Shown here one piece after another: positions 44,579-55,116 of a stretch of 64,000 nucleotides of DNA. The translations under genes and the position numbers were made by a program. This stretch comes from an uncultured Bacteroidales bacterium (lineage in GTDB: Bacteria > Bacteroidota > Bacteroidia > Bacteroidales > Paludibacteraceae), in the NCBI GenBank assembly GCA_947164985.1, contig CAMUYI010000003.1:105378-169377 (forward strand), written 5' to 3'. A model generated the notes under the pieces. The model was not told where the DNA came from. It saw only the letters and a list, made by a program, of their open reading frames with translations, and did no database searches. How positions within the stretch are numbered: position 1 is the first letter of the stretch; the number at the start of each line of letters is the position of its first letter.

Positions 44579-44812
44579 TTATTCTTGCATTAAATACTCA
44601 GGAGCTATGTCTAACTTGCCATTTAGCCAACTGACAGTCCAACCGTCCAATTCAAATTGGCTAAATGTCTTCTGATCTTTCAGTGCGGCAAAAAGAGGAT
44701 GAGACGCAATATAATCTTTTGCATCAAACTCCTTTACCTTCCCGTTCGAGAATGTCAACTCCAAACGGTACTCGCCTAAATACTTGGCATTTGTAATCCA
44801 AACAAGTTCCAT
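44579..44812 (-). CDS. DUF2442-domain protein
   Basis: Protein of 77 aa from the start at 44812 (MELVWITNAKYLGEYRLEL). Pattern YRLELTFSNGKVKEFDAKDY and LDGWTVSWLNGKLDIAPEYL is typical of DUF2442, often encoded right beside DUF4160. The start is 1 bp from the DUF4160 stop, so they are translationally linked. The pair behaves like a toxin-antitoxin-type module in distribution, but no activity is known. Confidence 0.9.
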   Translation of the reverse strand: MELVWITNAKYLGEYRLELTFSNGKVKEFDAKDYIASHPLFAALKDQKTFSQFELDGWTVSWLNGKLDIAPEYLMQE

Positions 44813-44813
44813 A

Positions 44814-45071
44814 TTAGTCAAGTGGTTTAATATTGATAATCTCTTCGCCTTTCTCCATGCGAAGCCAGTTTTGCTTGAGTGCTTCTTTATTCTGGTCGTA
44901 CCATTCATATACCATATTTACCACTCTACGCGGCAGGTTACCATTTAACTCACCGGTATTGATATCCATGGTCGCACGGTAATCATTGTAGCGAATGTGA
45001 AAATGCGGAGGGTTGTGCTCCGAATTATACATTGTAATCACAATTCCATAAAAGCGACTAATCTCTGGCAT
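44814..45071 (-). CDS. DUF4160-domain protein
   Basis: Protein of 85 aa. The typical IVITMYNSEHNPPHFHIRYNDYRA near the N-terminus is shown by the metal-like HFH motif. Partner of DUF2442 downstream. Own promoter (TATCTTTG on minus, 45113-45120), 40 bp upstream. Confidence 0.92.
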   Translation of the reverse strand: MPEISRFYGIVITMYNSEHNPPHFHIRYNDYRATMDINTGELNGNLPRRVVNMVYEWYDQNKEALKQNWLRMEKGEEIINIKPLD

Positions 45072-45112
45072 AGTTTATTCTCCTATATTTTGTTACCTTT
45101 GCAAATTCGTTG

Positions 45113-45120
45113 CAAAGATA
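45113..45120 (-). promoter_or_regulatory. DUF4160 promoter -7 (TATCTTTG on minus)
   Basis: Lies inside a palindrome CTTTGCAA-attcg-TTGCAAAG (45097-45118). The other arm reads TACCTTTG on the plus strand but has no gene to drive. Confidence 0.7.
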
Positions 45121-45140
45121 CTACTTTTTTTTGATATGCA

Positions 45141-45171
45141 CAAAAAAATCTGCATTTTTCTTGCAGATTTC
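45141..45171 (-). terminator. Terminator of the GHL10 gene
   Basis: AAATCTGCA (45146-45154) and TGCAGATTT (45162-45170), perfect nine-bp stem. Followed on the minus strand by seven T. Confidence 0.9.
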
Positions 45172-45180
45172 TTTCCTTTT

Positions 45181-46386
45181 TTACTCCCAGGGCAAATTTT
45201 CAGCTCCATCGTCTTTGTAAATTAACCGAATCGTGTCGCAAACTCCGCGCGGATTTCGCAATAGAGGCCTCGTCGAATAGAAGCACTCGCCGGTGATTTC
45301 GGGGATGGTGCGGTTGAGTTGCATCTGGCGTGAGATCTCATTGCCTTGACCCCAAGGGTTCTTAGCCGAAGCGTTCTCGAGACGATAGGGCGCCATACCA
45401 ATGTAAAGGCGGCAATTCGTACCGTGTACTTCGTTTGCCCACCAATGCGCAAGGATCTCATAATCAGCGGCTTTCTTGCCGATCTCCCAATAAAGTTGGG
45501 GCAGAACATAGTCTATCCAGCCGGACTTTATCCACAAGCGGATGTCCGCGTATAGGTCATCATAATTGGTGATGCCGGCTGTCGTGGCGCTACCTGTAGA
45601 ATCCACACTTGCATTCCTCCAAACACCAAAAGGCGAGATTCCGAACTGCACATTTTTATTGCATTCACGAATGGTTCGATGAATGTCTTGGATGGCCAAG
45701 TTGACATTATTGCGTCGCCATTCGGCAATATTGTCGAATCCCCGCGGGTACTTGGCAAAGGTCTTCGTGTCCGGAATAGGCTTTCCCCCACTCGGATAGG
45801 GATAGAAATAATCGTCCATATGGATGGCTTGGATGTCATAGCGCAAGACGATATCTTGTACAATTGTACAAATCCATTCGCGCGTAACCTCCAATCCCGG
45901 GTCAAAATACCATTGTTTGTTGTACTCCCAAAACCACTCCCGATGCTTGCGCCAGATATGCTCCGCACAAATCTCCGATGTGTCCGTCTTGGCCAAATTA
46001 ACGCGGTAGGGATTGAGCCATACATGCACCTCCATGTTCCGCTTATGTGCCTCCTGAATCGTCCACTCCAACGGATCCCAAGTGAGGGGCGCACCTTGCG
46101 TACCGACTAACCAATGACTTGTGGGCTCTAACTCGCTGTAATACAGTGCGTCGGCTGTCGGCCTTACCTGAAAAATAATGGCATTGATGCCTATCGCCTC
46201 CAGCGAATCTAACAACCAGACCATCTCTGCCTGTTGCTTCTCTGTGTCGCCCACAGCCTCTGCCGTCGGCCAATCGATATTGGCGACCGTCGCTATCCAT
46301 GCACCCCTAAAGCCGATCTCTGCTCGCGTTGGAACAAAGCATAAAGCGCATAGACAAAGGACTAATATGTTCTTGATAATTTTCAA
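45181..46386 (-). CDS. Glycoside hydrolase-like family 10 (GHL10/DUF187)
   Basis: Secreted TIM-barrel-type protein of 401 aa, signal peptide about 1-22. Typical GHL10 sequence: FRGAWIATVANIDWPT, INAIIFQVRPTADALYYS, EVHVWLNPYRV, FDPGLEVTREWI and the likely catalytic region AIHMDDYFYPYP. In other bacteria related enzymes act on cell-wall or polysaccharide substrates; the substrate is not known here. It follows recF by 10 bp in one transcription unit. Confidence 0.9.
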   Translation of the reverse strand: MKIIKNILVLCLCALCFVPTRAEIGFRGAWIATVANIDWPTAEAVGDTEKQQAEMVWLLDSLEAIGINAIIFQVRPTADALYYSELEPTSHWLVGTQGAPLTWDPLEWTIQEAHKRNMEVHVWLNPYRVNLAKTDTSEICAEHIWRKHREWFWEYNKQWYFDPGLEVTREWICTIVQDIVLRYDIQAIHMDDYFYPYPSGGKPIPDTKTFAKYPRGFDNIAEWRRNNVNLAIQDIHRTIRECNKNVQFGISPFGVWRNASVDSTGSATTAGITNYDDLYADIRLWIKSGWIDYVLPQLYWEIGKKAADYEILAHWWANEVHGTNCRLYIGMAPYRLENASAKNPWGQGNEISRQMQLNRTIPEITGECFYSTRPLLRNPRGVCDTIRLIYKDDGAENLPWE

Positions 46387-46396
46387 TTTTCCATTT

Positions 46397-46410
<14 letters not shown>
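46378..46410. repeat. aattttcc array in the recF/GHL10 gap
   Basis: Words aatttt(c/cc) at the end of recF. Confidence 0.6.
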
Positions 46411-47524
<1,114 letters not shown>

Positions 47525-47527
<3 letters not shown>

Positions 47528-47560
47528 TTTTTAATTCTTAATTTTTAATTTTTAATTTCA
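47525..47560. repeat. tttttaa/ttcttaa array before recF
   Basis: Words aatttttaattctt, aatttttaattt fill the gap between the regulator and recF. Confidence 0.7.
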
Positions 47561-48721
47561 TTACGCGTATGCCTCTACGTCCTCTTTTGTGATCTTTGCC
47601 CCTGCAAGAATAATCAATCGCTCTACTACGTTTCGCAACTGACGAATATTACCCGTCCAGTTCTTTCCCTGTAGCGCCTTAATTGCCTCTTTATCAAAGG
47701 TTTTGAGGGCAATGCCTTGTTCCGCACAGATCTGCTCAGCGAAATAGTCTACTAATAATGGAATATCCTCTAACCGATCATTCAAAGCCGGTACGGCGAT
47801 GGGGATGACGTTCAGACGATGGAATAAATCTTCGCGGAAATTACCGGCCTCGATCTCTTTTTGCAGATCTTTATTGGTTGCCGCCAATACGCGCACATTC
47901 ACCTTAATCGCCTTGTCCGAACCGACGCGTGTGATCTCGCTCTCTTGCAAGGCCCGCAGCACTTTTGTCTGTGCCGCCAGACTCATATCGCCTATCTCGT
48001 CCAAGAAGAGCGTACCGCCATCGGCCTGTTCGAACTTGCCTGCACGGTCCTTCACCGCGCCGGTGAACGAACCCTTCATATGACCGAACAACTCACTCTC
48101 AATCAACTCACTCGGTATCGCGGCGCAGTTCACCTCTACCATCGGACCATTCGCACGCGCTGAGTTCTCGTGGATCATATGGGCAACTACCTCTTTACCG
48201 GTTCCGTTCGGACCGGTGATCAGTACTCTTGCCTCCGTCGGAGCTACCTTATCAATAATCTCCCGCACACGAGTGATAGCGGCACTCTCACCGATCATCT
48301 GTAAACCCTTAGCAGCCACTTTTTTTCGTAACTGCTTGGTCTCTTGCTTGAGGCTTTTGCTCTCCAAAGCATTCTTGGTTGTGATGAGTATCCGATTGAG
48401 ATCCAACGGTTTAAGTAGAAAATCATAAGCCCCTATCTTAAGTGCCTGAACGGCCGTCTCTACATCTCCGTGACCACTGATCATTACTACCGGTGTCTCA
48501 ATCGCTTCTTCTCCGGACTTAAGCGCCGTAAGTAATTCAATACCATCCATCTCCGGCATTTTGATATCCGTGAAAATAAGGTCATAAGCCTTAGCCTGCG
48601 CCATCTCGAGACCTTGTTTACCATTCTCCGCTACATCTACTTCGAAACCCTCGTCCGCCAATATCTCGCGCAACGTGTTTCGAATCCCGCGTTCGTCGTC
48701 TATAATTAGGATTTTAGCCAT
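47561..48721 (-). CDS. Sigma-54-interacting response regulator without DNA-binding domain
   Basis: NtrC-like regulator of 386 aa. Receiver (about 1-120) with phosphorylated aspartate D52 in LIFTDIKMPEMDG. AAA+ sigma-54 activation domain (about 145-375): Walker A GPNGTGKE, GSFTGA loop for sigma-54 contact, and Walker B GGTLFLDEIGDM. It ends at KEDVEAYA, so the Fis-type helix-turn-helix of the C-terminus (about 60-70 residues) is missing. It may act from solution or with another DNA-binding partner. The companion histidine kinase is not in the window. Confidence 0.92.
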   Translation of the reverse strand: MAKILIIDDERGIRNTLREILADEGFEVDVAENGKQGLEMAQAKAYDLIFTDIKMPEMDGIELLTALKSGEEAIETPVVMISGHGDVETAVQALKIGAYDFLLKPLDLNRILITTKNALESKSLKQETKQLRKKVAAKGLQMIGESAAITRVREIIDKVAPTEARVLITGPNGTGKEVVAHMIHENSARANGPMVEVNCAAIPSELIESELFGHMKGSFTGAVKDRAGKFEQADGGTLFLDEIGDMSLAAQTKVLRALQESEITRVGSDKAIKVNVRVLAATNKDLQKEIEAGNFREDLFHRLNVIPIAVPALNDRLEDIPLLVDYFAEQICAEQGIALKTFDKEAIKALQGKNWTGNIRQLRNVVERLIILAGAKITKEDVEAYA

Positions 48722-48739
48722 ACCATATCAATTTGCCTG

Positions 48740-48747
48740 CAAAGGTA
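48740..48747 (-). promoter_or_regulatory. Promoter -7 TACCTTTG on minus, 19 bp before the response regulator
   Basis: TTTGCACATTTCA lies at the -33 position. The leader would be only about 13 nt. Confidence 0.8.
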
Positions 48748-48841
48748 CTGCTTTTTTTTGAAATGTGCAAATATAAACACAAAATTATACGAAAAAAATT
48801 GTAACATGGAAACTACAAAAGTGAAAAAAGTTTCCAAAAAA

Positions 48842-48873
48842 TTTGCATATGTCATAAAAAAGCAGTACCTTTG
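48842..48873 (+). promoter_or_regulatory. Promoter of the efflux operon (TTTG-20-TACCTTTG)
   Basis: TTTG 48842-48845 and TACCTTTG 48866-48873. The predicted start of transcription falls within a few bases of the TTG start codon at 48882. Confidence 0.85.
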
Positions 48874-48881
48874 CAGCCGTT

Positions 48882-49481
48882 TTGAGTCAAGACCAGAAAA
48901 AAAATATTATAAAAACGGCCGGCGAACTCTTCTTTCGCCTTGGTATTCGTTCGGTTTCTATCGATGATATATGCCGTGAATTAGGTATGTCGAAGAAGAC
49001 CTTCTATGTCTATTTTTCTTCCAAGGATGAACTGATTGAGCAGCTCTTGGAGACCAATATTGCGCATCTGGAGCAGAAAATGCAAATGACCTTGGAGTCC
49101 AGCGATTTCAGCGCCATATTGCGTAAGTTCACACATTGGATATCAGCCGAAAAAGAAGATGTTCGCAAAGTGCCGCAATTGGTCTATGACTTGAGAAAAT
49201 ACTATCCTCGTCAGTATAATGATTTTCAGCGCCATTCATTTGAGACGCAACAACATTATATTGAGCTGTTTATTGAGCGAGGCATGGAGACAGGACTCGT
49301 GCGCGCGAATATAAACAAGGAGTACACCTCGCATTTGTTTGCGAAGATATATACCGACGCTTTGCGGGATTTTGAACAGATTGAGTCGAAAGGGCACAAT
49401 CTCCCGCAGTTTAGCCGCGTGGCAACGGATATCCTGATGCGAGGCATTTTAAGTGAAGAAGGATTAAAATTGTATCAATAA
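48882..49481 (+). CDS. TetR/AcrR-family transcriptional regulator, TTG start
   Basis: Regulator of 199 aa. N-terminal helix-turn-helix (about 8-52; IIKTAGELFFRLGIRSVSIDDICRELGMSKKTFYVYFSSKDEL). C-terminal ligand-binding all-helical domain. The only start that keeps the first helix is TTG at 48882, because TAA lies upstream at 48855; the transcript then has almost no leader and no ribosome binding site. First gene of a TolC-AcrA-AcrB operon, 3 bp before tolC. It probably represses the operon autogenously, and effectors are unknown. Confidence 0.88.
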   Translation: MSQDQKKNIIKTAGELFFRLGIRSVSIDDICRELGMSKKTFYVYFSSKDELIEQLLETNIAHLEQKMQMTLESSDFSAILRKFTHWISAEKEDVRKVPQLVYDLRKYYPRQYNDFQRHSFETQQHYIELFIERGMETGLVRANINKEYTSHLFAKIYTDALRDFEQIESKGHNLPQFSRVATDILMRGILSEEGLKLYQ

Positions 49482-49484
49482 CAT

Positions 49485-50834
49485 ATGAAGAAAAAACTAT
49501 TATTTATTATTAGCGTTCTCGCGATGAGTACAGCGGTAATGGCGGAAGATCACGTCATGGCCGCTACGAAAAGTGCAAAAGAGCAGACCAATGTTCCGAA
49601 AACGCTGAATCTGTCTCTCCAAGAGGCGCAGGACTTTGCCATCAAACAGAACAGAAGTCTCAAGAATGCTTCCTTAGCGGTGCAAGAAGCCTATGCAGCG
49701 CGTTGGCAAACGATTGCAGCAATGCTGCCGAGTGTAGATGGATCGATAGGAAAAAACGTCATGTACGACGATGATTTTAAGGAGAAGATGATTCTTTTCC
49801 CAGGCATGCAGCAGCCGATGTCCATGTCGCCTTGGATCTACGGAGTGACAGCTGCTGTCGGAATCAACGGGCAGGGTGTGGTTGGCGCGTTGCTCAATAA
49901 TGTGGCAATCAAGATGAATAAGATTGCTCTCGAGAAATCCGAGAACGAACTGCGTAGCAGCGTCATGAGCGCGTACGTATCCGTTCTGGCCCTTCAGAGC
50001 ATCGCCGGCTTGCTGGACTCGAGCCTCGTGAATATTCAGGAACTCGAGCAGATGACCCAGAACGCAGTTAATGTCGGTGCAGCAGAGCAGACTTCGGCTG
50101 ACCAGATCCGCGTGCGTGTAAACACGCTCAAAAACAGTATCAACGCCCAAAAACGCAATGTCGAATTGGCGACCAATAGCCTCAAGGTCCTGTTGGATGT
50201 ACCGGTGGAGACCGAATTGGTCTTGACGGAGAATATGGACGAGGTGCTATCTCCGGATAGGGTACTCGAGCTGTTGAGCCAGAATTTCACGTTGGAAAAT
50301 AACTTGAATTATCAACTTCTCCAACAGCAAGTCGAACTGGCGAAAAGAAACGTGCATATGGCAGGATGGGCCTATGGACCAACGGTTAGTCTCGCCTACC
50401 AGTATAACTACCGAGACTATGGTGGCGAAGCGGGTTTCGAGATGATGAACTCACCACATACCATCGCTTTTACGGTTAAGATGCCTCTCTGGTCATCGGG
50501 TAAACGCGCTGCAAGCGTGGTCGAGAAGAAGATTGCGCTCGAAGAGGCGAAAAACACCCTCTCCGAGACTACCGACAACTTGGAAATCCAATATCGTCAG
50601 TTGTGCTTCAACTTGACAAACGCCTATGAAACCTATCTTAACGAGAAAGATAATATCGAGGTGACACAACGCGTCTTCAATTCCTCTACCGAGAAATTCA
50701 AATGGGGCGCTGCATCTAACTTGGAGCTTACCAACGCTTCCAATGACCTCATCAATGCGCAATCTACGTACGTGCAAGCGATGCTCTCATTGATAAACGC
50801 CCAATCGGAGCTGGAGGAGTTCCTTAATAACTAA
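49485..50834 (+). CDS. TolC-family outer membrane efflux protein
   Basis: Outer-membrane channel of a tripartite pump, 449 aa. Signal peptide about 1-20 (AVMAED). Two repeated OEP halves: LNLSLQEAQDFAIKQNRSLKNASLAVQEAYAARWQ at the start, and EKFKWGAASNLELTNASNDLINAQSTYVQAMLSLINAQSELEEF at the end. Helical coiled-coil stretches lie between barrel strands. Second gene of the operon. Confidence 0.95.
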   Translation: MKKKLLFIISVLAMSTAVMAEDHVMAATKSAKEQTNVPKTLNLSLQEAQDFAIKQNRSLKNASLAVQEAYAARWQTIAAMLPSVDGSIGKNVMYDDDFKEKMILFPGMQQPMSMSPWIYGVTAAVGINGQGVVGALLNNVAIKMNKIALEKSENELRSSVMSAYVSVLALQSIAGLLDSSLVNIQELEQMTQNAVNVGAAEQTSADQIRVRVNTLKNSINAQKRNVELATNSLKVLLDVPVETELVLTENMDEVLSPDRVLELLSQNFTLENNLNYQLLQQQVELAKRNVHMAGWAYGPTVSLAYQYNYRDYGGEAGFEMMNSPHTIAFTVKMPLWSSGKRAASVVEKKIALEEAKNTLSETTDNLEIQYRQLCFNLTNAYETYLNEKDNIEVTQRVFNSSTEKFKWGAASNLELTNASNDLINAQSTYVQAMLSLINAQSELEEFLNN

Positions 50835-50870
50835 TTACGTCATTACCTCATTACGTCATTACGAAATAAT
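50832..50870. repeat. Octamer array attacgtc/attacctc
   Basis: Four words of eight bp (attacgtc, attacctc, attacgtc, attacga) between the tolC and acrA genes. Confidence 0.85.
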
Positions 50871-50884
50871 TAAATATCAATAAT

Positions 50885-51892
50885 ATGAAAAAGAATTTTC
50901 TTTACATTTTTGCCGCGCTGGCGCTTGTGGGCTGCGGCAGCAAAGAGACCTCTGTTGCGGAAGAGGAAGAGCGCGTGGAGCAAGTGCGCACCATCGTTCT
51001 CCAACCCCGTGAGATAGAGCGCGAGATCTCTGTTTCCACCAACCTGCAAGGCTACCTGACCCAGAACGTGGCTCCTTCGCTCACCGGTAAGATCGAGCAT
51101 ATCTATTGCGAAGTGGGAGACCGCGTATCCGCCGGAGCAGACTTGGTGCGTATGGACCAGACCCAGTACAAAACCACCAAGATCTCCATGACGAATTTAG
51201 AGATTGAGAAAAACCGTGTGGAGCAGCTGCTCAAGACCGGATCGGCTACGCAACAGCAGTACGACCAGATCACGATGCAGTACAAATCCACCAAAGAGCA
51301 GTTGGAATTCCTGGAGCAGAATACGTATGTCAAGGCTCCGTTTGCAGGCGTGATCTCTGCCAAGAACTACGAGGACGGCGAGCTCTACGGCGGTCAGCCT
51401 ATCTTGGTGCTCACCCAGATAGACAAACTGAAAGCGCTGGTGGCTATTCCCGAGACTTATTTCCCGCTCTTCAAAGCAGGTATGAAACTGACGCTGGCTT
51501 CGGAGATTTATCCCGGACAGACATTCCACGCAACGGTGGAAATCGTTTATCCGACCATTGACCCCTCCAGCCACACTTTCCAATGCAAGATAGTGGTTCC
51601 CAACGGCAGAAACCTGCTTCGTCCGGGAATGTACGTAACAACGACCATCGGTCTGGGCAAGGCGAACGCTATCGTGGTGCCTTATCAGAGTGTGGAGAAA
51701 CTTGTTGGTGCCAACGACCGCTATGTCTTCATCGTGGAGAACGGCCGTGCCAAACGTGTGGCAGTGGAACTCGGTCAGCGTTTCGATCAGGACATCGAGA
51801 TCATCGCGCCTGAGATTAAAAAGGGCGTTGAGTTTGTCACTACCGGTCAGCACAAACTCGTGGACGGCGTCAAAGTGAATGTAGTGGAATAA
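50885..51892 (+). CDS. RND efflux periplasmic adaptor (AcrA/HlyD type) lipoprotein
   Basis: Adaptor of 335 aa. Lipobox LVGCG (cysteine 18). Barrel-sandwich (LTQNVAPSLTGKIEHIYCEVGDRVSAG), a coiled-coil hairpin (about 95-135), then TYVKAPFAGVISAKNYEDGELYGGQPIL, beta-barrel and membrane-proximal parts. Links the RND pump to TolC. Upstream gap holds an octamer array. Confidence 0.95.
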   Translation: MKKNFLYIFAALALVGCGSKETSVAEEEERVEQVRTIVLQPREIEREISVSTNLQGYLTQNVAPSLTGKIEHIYCEVGDRVSAGADLVRMDQTQYKTTKISMTNLEIEKNRVEQLLKTGSATQQQYDQITMQYKSTKEQLEFLEQNTYVKAPFAGVISAKNYEDGELYGGQPILVLTQIDKLKALVAIPETYFPLFKAGMKLTLASEIYPGQTFHATVEIVYPTIDPSSHTFQCKIVVPNGRNLLRPGMYVTTTIGLGKANAIVVPYQSVEKLVGANDRYVFIVENGRAKRVAVELGQRFDQDIEIIAPEIKKGVEFVTTGQHKLVDGVKVNVVE

Positions 51893-51925
51893 TGTCGTCA
51901 TGACGTCATAACGTAATAACGAAAT
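51893..51925. repeat. gtcatgacgtcataacgtaataacg array
   Basis: Words of the acgtca/acgtaataa type in the gap before the RND gene. Confidence 0.6.
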
Positions 51926-51930
51926 TTCTT

Positions 51931-54900
51931 ATGAGCATTTATAAATCAGCAATCGAAAAACCGGTGACCACCGCCCTCATCTTTGTGGCGGTCATCGTCA
52001 TCGGTATATACAGTTTCCTGAAGCTGCCGATTGACCAGTTCCCGGAGATGGACCCGCCGTATATCACGGTCATGACCACCTATCCGGGTGCCTCGGCTTC
52101 CGAGATGGAGACTAACGTGACGAAGATCATGGAGAACGCCCTGACCTCCGTCGATCACCTCAAACACATCACTTCGCAGTCCAAGGATAACATCTCCGTG
52201 GTGACGCTGGAGTTGGAGTGGGGTAGTAACATGGACGAGGCGGTGAACGACGTGCGTTCGTTCGTCGATATGGCGGCGAACAACCTGCCGGACAACTGCG
52301 CCAAGCCGGTTATCTTCAAGCTCTCCACATCCTCCATGCCTATCTGCCAGTACTCCATTACGGCGGATGAGACTTATGCGGGTCTGGACAAGATTCTGAA
52401 TGATGAAGTGGTACCGCAGTTGAACCATATTGACGGTATCGGTAATATCTCCCTTTCGGGTGCGCCGGACCGCTATGTCTATGTCAATATCGACCAGCAG
52501 AAACTCGATGCTTACGGTCTCACGCTGGAGCAGGTGGGACAAGTCGTTACGGCGAACAACCTCAACCTCTCTTCGGGTACGATCAAGATGCCGCAGGAGC
52601 AGTACCAGATGCAGGTGCGTTCGGAGTACATCGAGTCCTCGGAGATAGAGAATCTCATGGTAGCCATGACGCCGCAGGGCCAGCAGGTCTTCATCCGCGA
52701 CATCGCTACTGTCAAGGATACGATTAAGAACCTCTCGCTGGACGAGAAGACCAACGGTCGTGAAGCCGTGCGTCTCGTTATCGCCAAGCAGACCGGTGCC
52801 AACACCGTGCAGGTTTGTAAGGACGTGCGTGCCGAACTGGCGAAGATACAGAAACAGCTCCCGACGGACGTCAAGATTGAGAAGATCTACGACTCCTCGG
52901 AGAACATCCAGAACTCCATCAACTCGCTGGAGGAATCCGTGCTTTACGCCCTCCTCTTCGTCGTGCTCGTCGTGCTCTTCTTCCTCGGCAAATGGCGTGC
53001 GACCATCATCATCGGTATCACCATTCCTATCGCCCTGATTGTGGCGTTCATCTACCTCGGTCTGGCAGATTCGAGCCTCAATATCATCTCCCTCTGTTCG
53101 CTCACCATCGCTATCGGTATGGTGGTGGACGATGCGATTGTGGTTTTGGAGAATATCACACGTCATGTGGAGCGCGGCGAGGATCCGCACGAGGCGTCTA
53201 TCTACGCTACCAACGAGGTCTGGGTATCCGTTATCGCGACAACCCTGGTACTTGTAGTGGTATTTGTGCCGTTGACTATGCTTTCCGGTATGGCGGGAAT
53301 TATGTTCCACGAACTGGGATGGATTGTGACTGTAGTCTGCTGTACCTCCACTCTCGTGGCTATCTCACTGACGCCTATGCTCTGCTCCAAACTGTTGAAA
53401 GCCAAGAAAGTGCATGTGGATGAGAACGGCAATCTGGTGGACGACGAGGCGGGCAAAAAAGGATGGTACGAGCGTACGGTGGTACACATGCTCGACGTCA
53501 TTGACGAGTATTACGCCAAGTCGCTGGGCTGGTGTTTGCGTCACAAAGCGCTCACTTTCCTTATTCTCATTGCCTTCTTCTGTGCTTCGCTGATCCCTGT
53601 CTTCATGGGCAAGATCGGTACGGACTTCATGCAGGAGCAGGATAATGGCCGTCTGACTGTGACCGTCAAACTGCAACGCGGTACGCGTATTGAGGAAACC
53701 CTTAAGACCGCCCGCAAACTGGAAGCACGTTTCGTGGAACTCGTGCCGGAGATTCAGTTGATCAACACCTCCGCCGGTTCCAACGACGATGCCTCTATCG
53801 CGGCTCTCTTCTCTTCAACGATGAACAACAAGATTCAGATGACTGTCCGTCTGCCTAAGAAATGGGAGCGCGACCGCGACATCTGGACAATCGCCGAGAT
53901 CCTCCGTCAGGAGATGGCGAAATATCCGGAGATTAACGAATACCAGTGTGCTGTTTCGTCCGGAGGACCCGGAGGCGGTAACACTGTCGATTTGGAAATC
54001 TATGGTTATGACTTCGACAAGACCTCCCAGATGGCAGAACAATGCCGCCAACTGATTTCGCAACTGCCCGGTGCCCGCGATGTGAATATCTCCCGTGAGG
54101 ACGACCGTCCGGATATCAAGATTACCGTGGATAAAGAGAAAGCGTCGCGTCTCGGCCTGAGCTCCGCTACGATCTCTACCTACCTCCGCAACCGCGTGGC
54201 AGGTATGGCGTGCGGCTACCTCAAGGACGACGGCTCGGAGTACGACATCGTGGTACGCCTCATGGAGGAGGACCGCAACTCGATTTCCGACATCCTCAAC
54301 CTCTCTATCCCGACAGCGACGGGCAAGACCGTCAAACTGTCCGAGGTAGCTACGGTCGGTGAATACTGGGCGCCGCCTACCATCGAGCGTAAGGCGCGTC
54401 AGCGTATCGTCACTGTCAAGGCTACGCCGTACAACACCACCCTTGGTGAACTGGCAAAAGCGATTGAGACGGAGGTTGTTCCGCAACTCGACATCCCTGT
54501 CGGTTACTCCACCCATATTGGCGGTAACTACGAGACGCAGCAGGATACTTTCTCCGACATGATTCTGCTCGGCCTGATGATTATCCTGCTGGTATATATC
54601 GTCATGGCTTCGCAGTTCGAGTCGCTTCGAATGCCGGCAATCATCATGTTCTCCATTCCGTTTGCCCTCTCGGGCGTCATCGTAGCCCTCTGGCTCACAG
54701 GCCGTTCGCTGGATATGATCGGCGCACTCGGTCTGGTATTGCTGGTCGGTATTGTGGTGAAGAACGGTATCGTGCTGGTGGACTATATCAACCTCATGCG
54801 TGAGCGTGGCTACGAGTTGAATCAGGCTATCCAGATGTCCGGACGCAGCCGTATCCGTCCTGTCCTCATGACGGCGTTCACTACCATCCTCGGTATGATT

Positions 54901-55116
54901 CCTATGGCGGTTTCTTCCGGTGAAGGCGCCGAGATGTGGCAGCCTTTAGGTATCGTCGTTATCGGCGGTCTGACTGTCTCGACTTTCCTGACGCTCTACG
55001 TCGTGCCTGTGCTCTACGGCGTCATGTCACGCCACGGCGACCGCGACAAACAGGAAGCTCTCCGCAAGAAATTCATCTTCATGGACCTCAAAGTAAAGAA
55101 AGGAGACGAGAAATGA
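51931..55116 (+). CDS. RND multidrug efflux permease (AcrB/HAE1-like)
   Basis: Inner-membrane proton/drug antiporter of 1061 aa. It starts ALIFVAVIVIGIYSFLKLPID and PYITVMTTYPGASASEMETNVTKIME. Transmembrane helix 4 carries GMVVDDAIVVLENI with the proton-relay aspartates. Second half has VLLVGIVVKNGIVLVDYINLMRERG and a final cytosolic tail KEVKKGDEK-like. Twelve helices in two sets. Its stop overlaps the following start as ATGA. Confidence 0.96.
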   Translation: MSIYKSAIEKPVTTALIFVAVIVIGIYSFLKLPIDQFPEMDPPYITVMTTYPGASASEMETNVTKIMENALTSVDHLKHITSQSKDNISVVTLELEWGSNMDEAVNDVRSFVDMAANNLPDNCAKPVIFKLSTSSMPICQYSITADETYAGLDKILNDEVVPQLNHIDGIGNISLSGAPDRYVYVNIDQQKLDAYGLTLEQVGQVVTANNLNLSSGTIKMPQEQYQMQVRSEYIESSEIENLMVAMTPQGQQVFIRDIATVKDTIKNLSLDEKTNGREAVRLVIAKQTGANTVQVCKDVRAELAKIQKQLPTDVKIEKIYDSSENIQNSINSLEESVLYALLFVVLVVLFFLGKWRATIIIGITIPIALIVAFIYLGLADSSLNIISLCSLTIAIGMVVDDAIVVLENITRHVERGEDPHEASIYATNEVWVSVIATTLVLVVVFVPLTMLSGMAGIMFHELGWIVTVVCCTSTLVAISLTPMLCSKLLKAKKVHVDENGNLVDDEAGKKGWYERTVVHMLDVIDEYYAKSLGWCLRHKALTFLILIAFFCASLIPVFMGKIGTDFMQEQDNGRLTVTVKLQRGTRIEETLKTARKLEARFVELVPEIQLINTSAGSNDDASIAALFSSTMNNKIQMTVRLPKKWERDRDIWTIAEILRQEMAKYPEINEYQCAVSSGGPGGGNTVDLEIYGYDFDKTSQMAEQCRQLISQLPGARDVNISREDDRPDIKITVDKEKASRLGLSSATISTYLRNRVAGMACGYLKDDGSEYDIVVRLMEEDRNSISDILNLSIPTATGKTVKLSEVATVGEYWAPPTIERKARQRIVTVKATPYNTTLGELAKAIETEVVPQLDIPVGYSTHIGGNYETQQDTFSDMILLGLMIILLVYIVMASQFESLRMPAIIMFSIPFALSGVIVALWLTGRSLDMIGALGLVLLVGIVVKNGIVLVDYINLMRERGYELNQAIQMSGRSRIRPVLMTAFTTILGMIPMAVSSGEGAEMWQPLGIVVIGGLTVSTFLTLYVVPVLYGVMSRHGDRDKQEALRKKFIFMDLKVKKGDEK

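Noticed and set aside
51946..53310. 454-aa open frame antisense to the RND gene
   Set aside because: Codon bias of the real gene keeps the opposite strand open; composition is rich in R and H with no domain.
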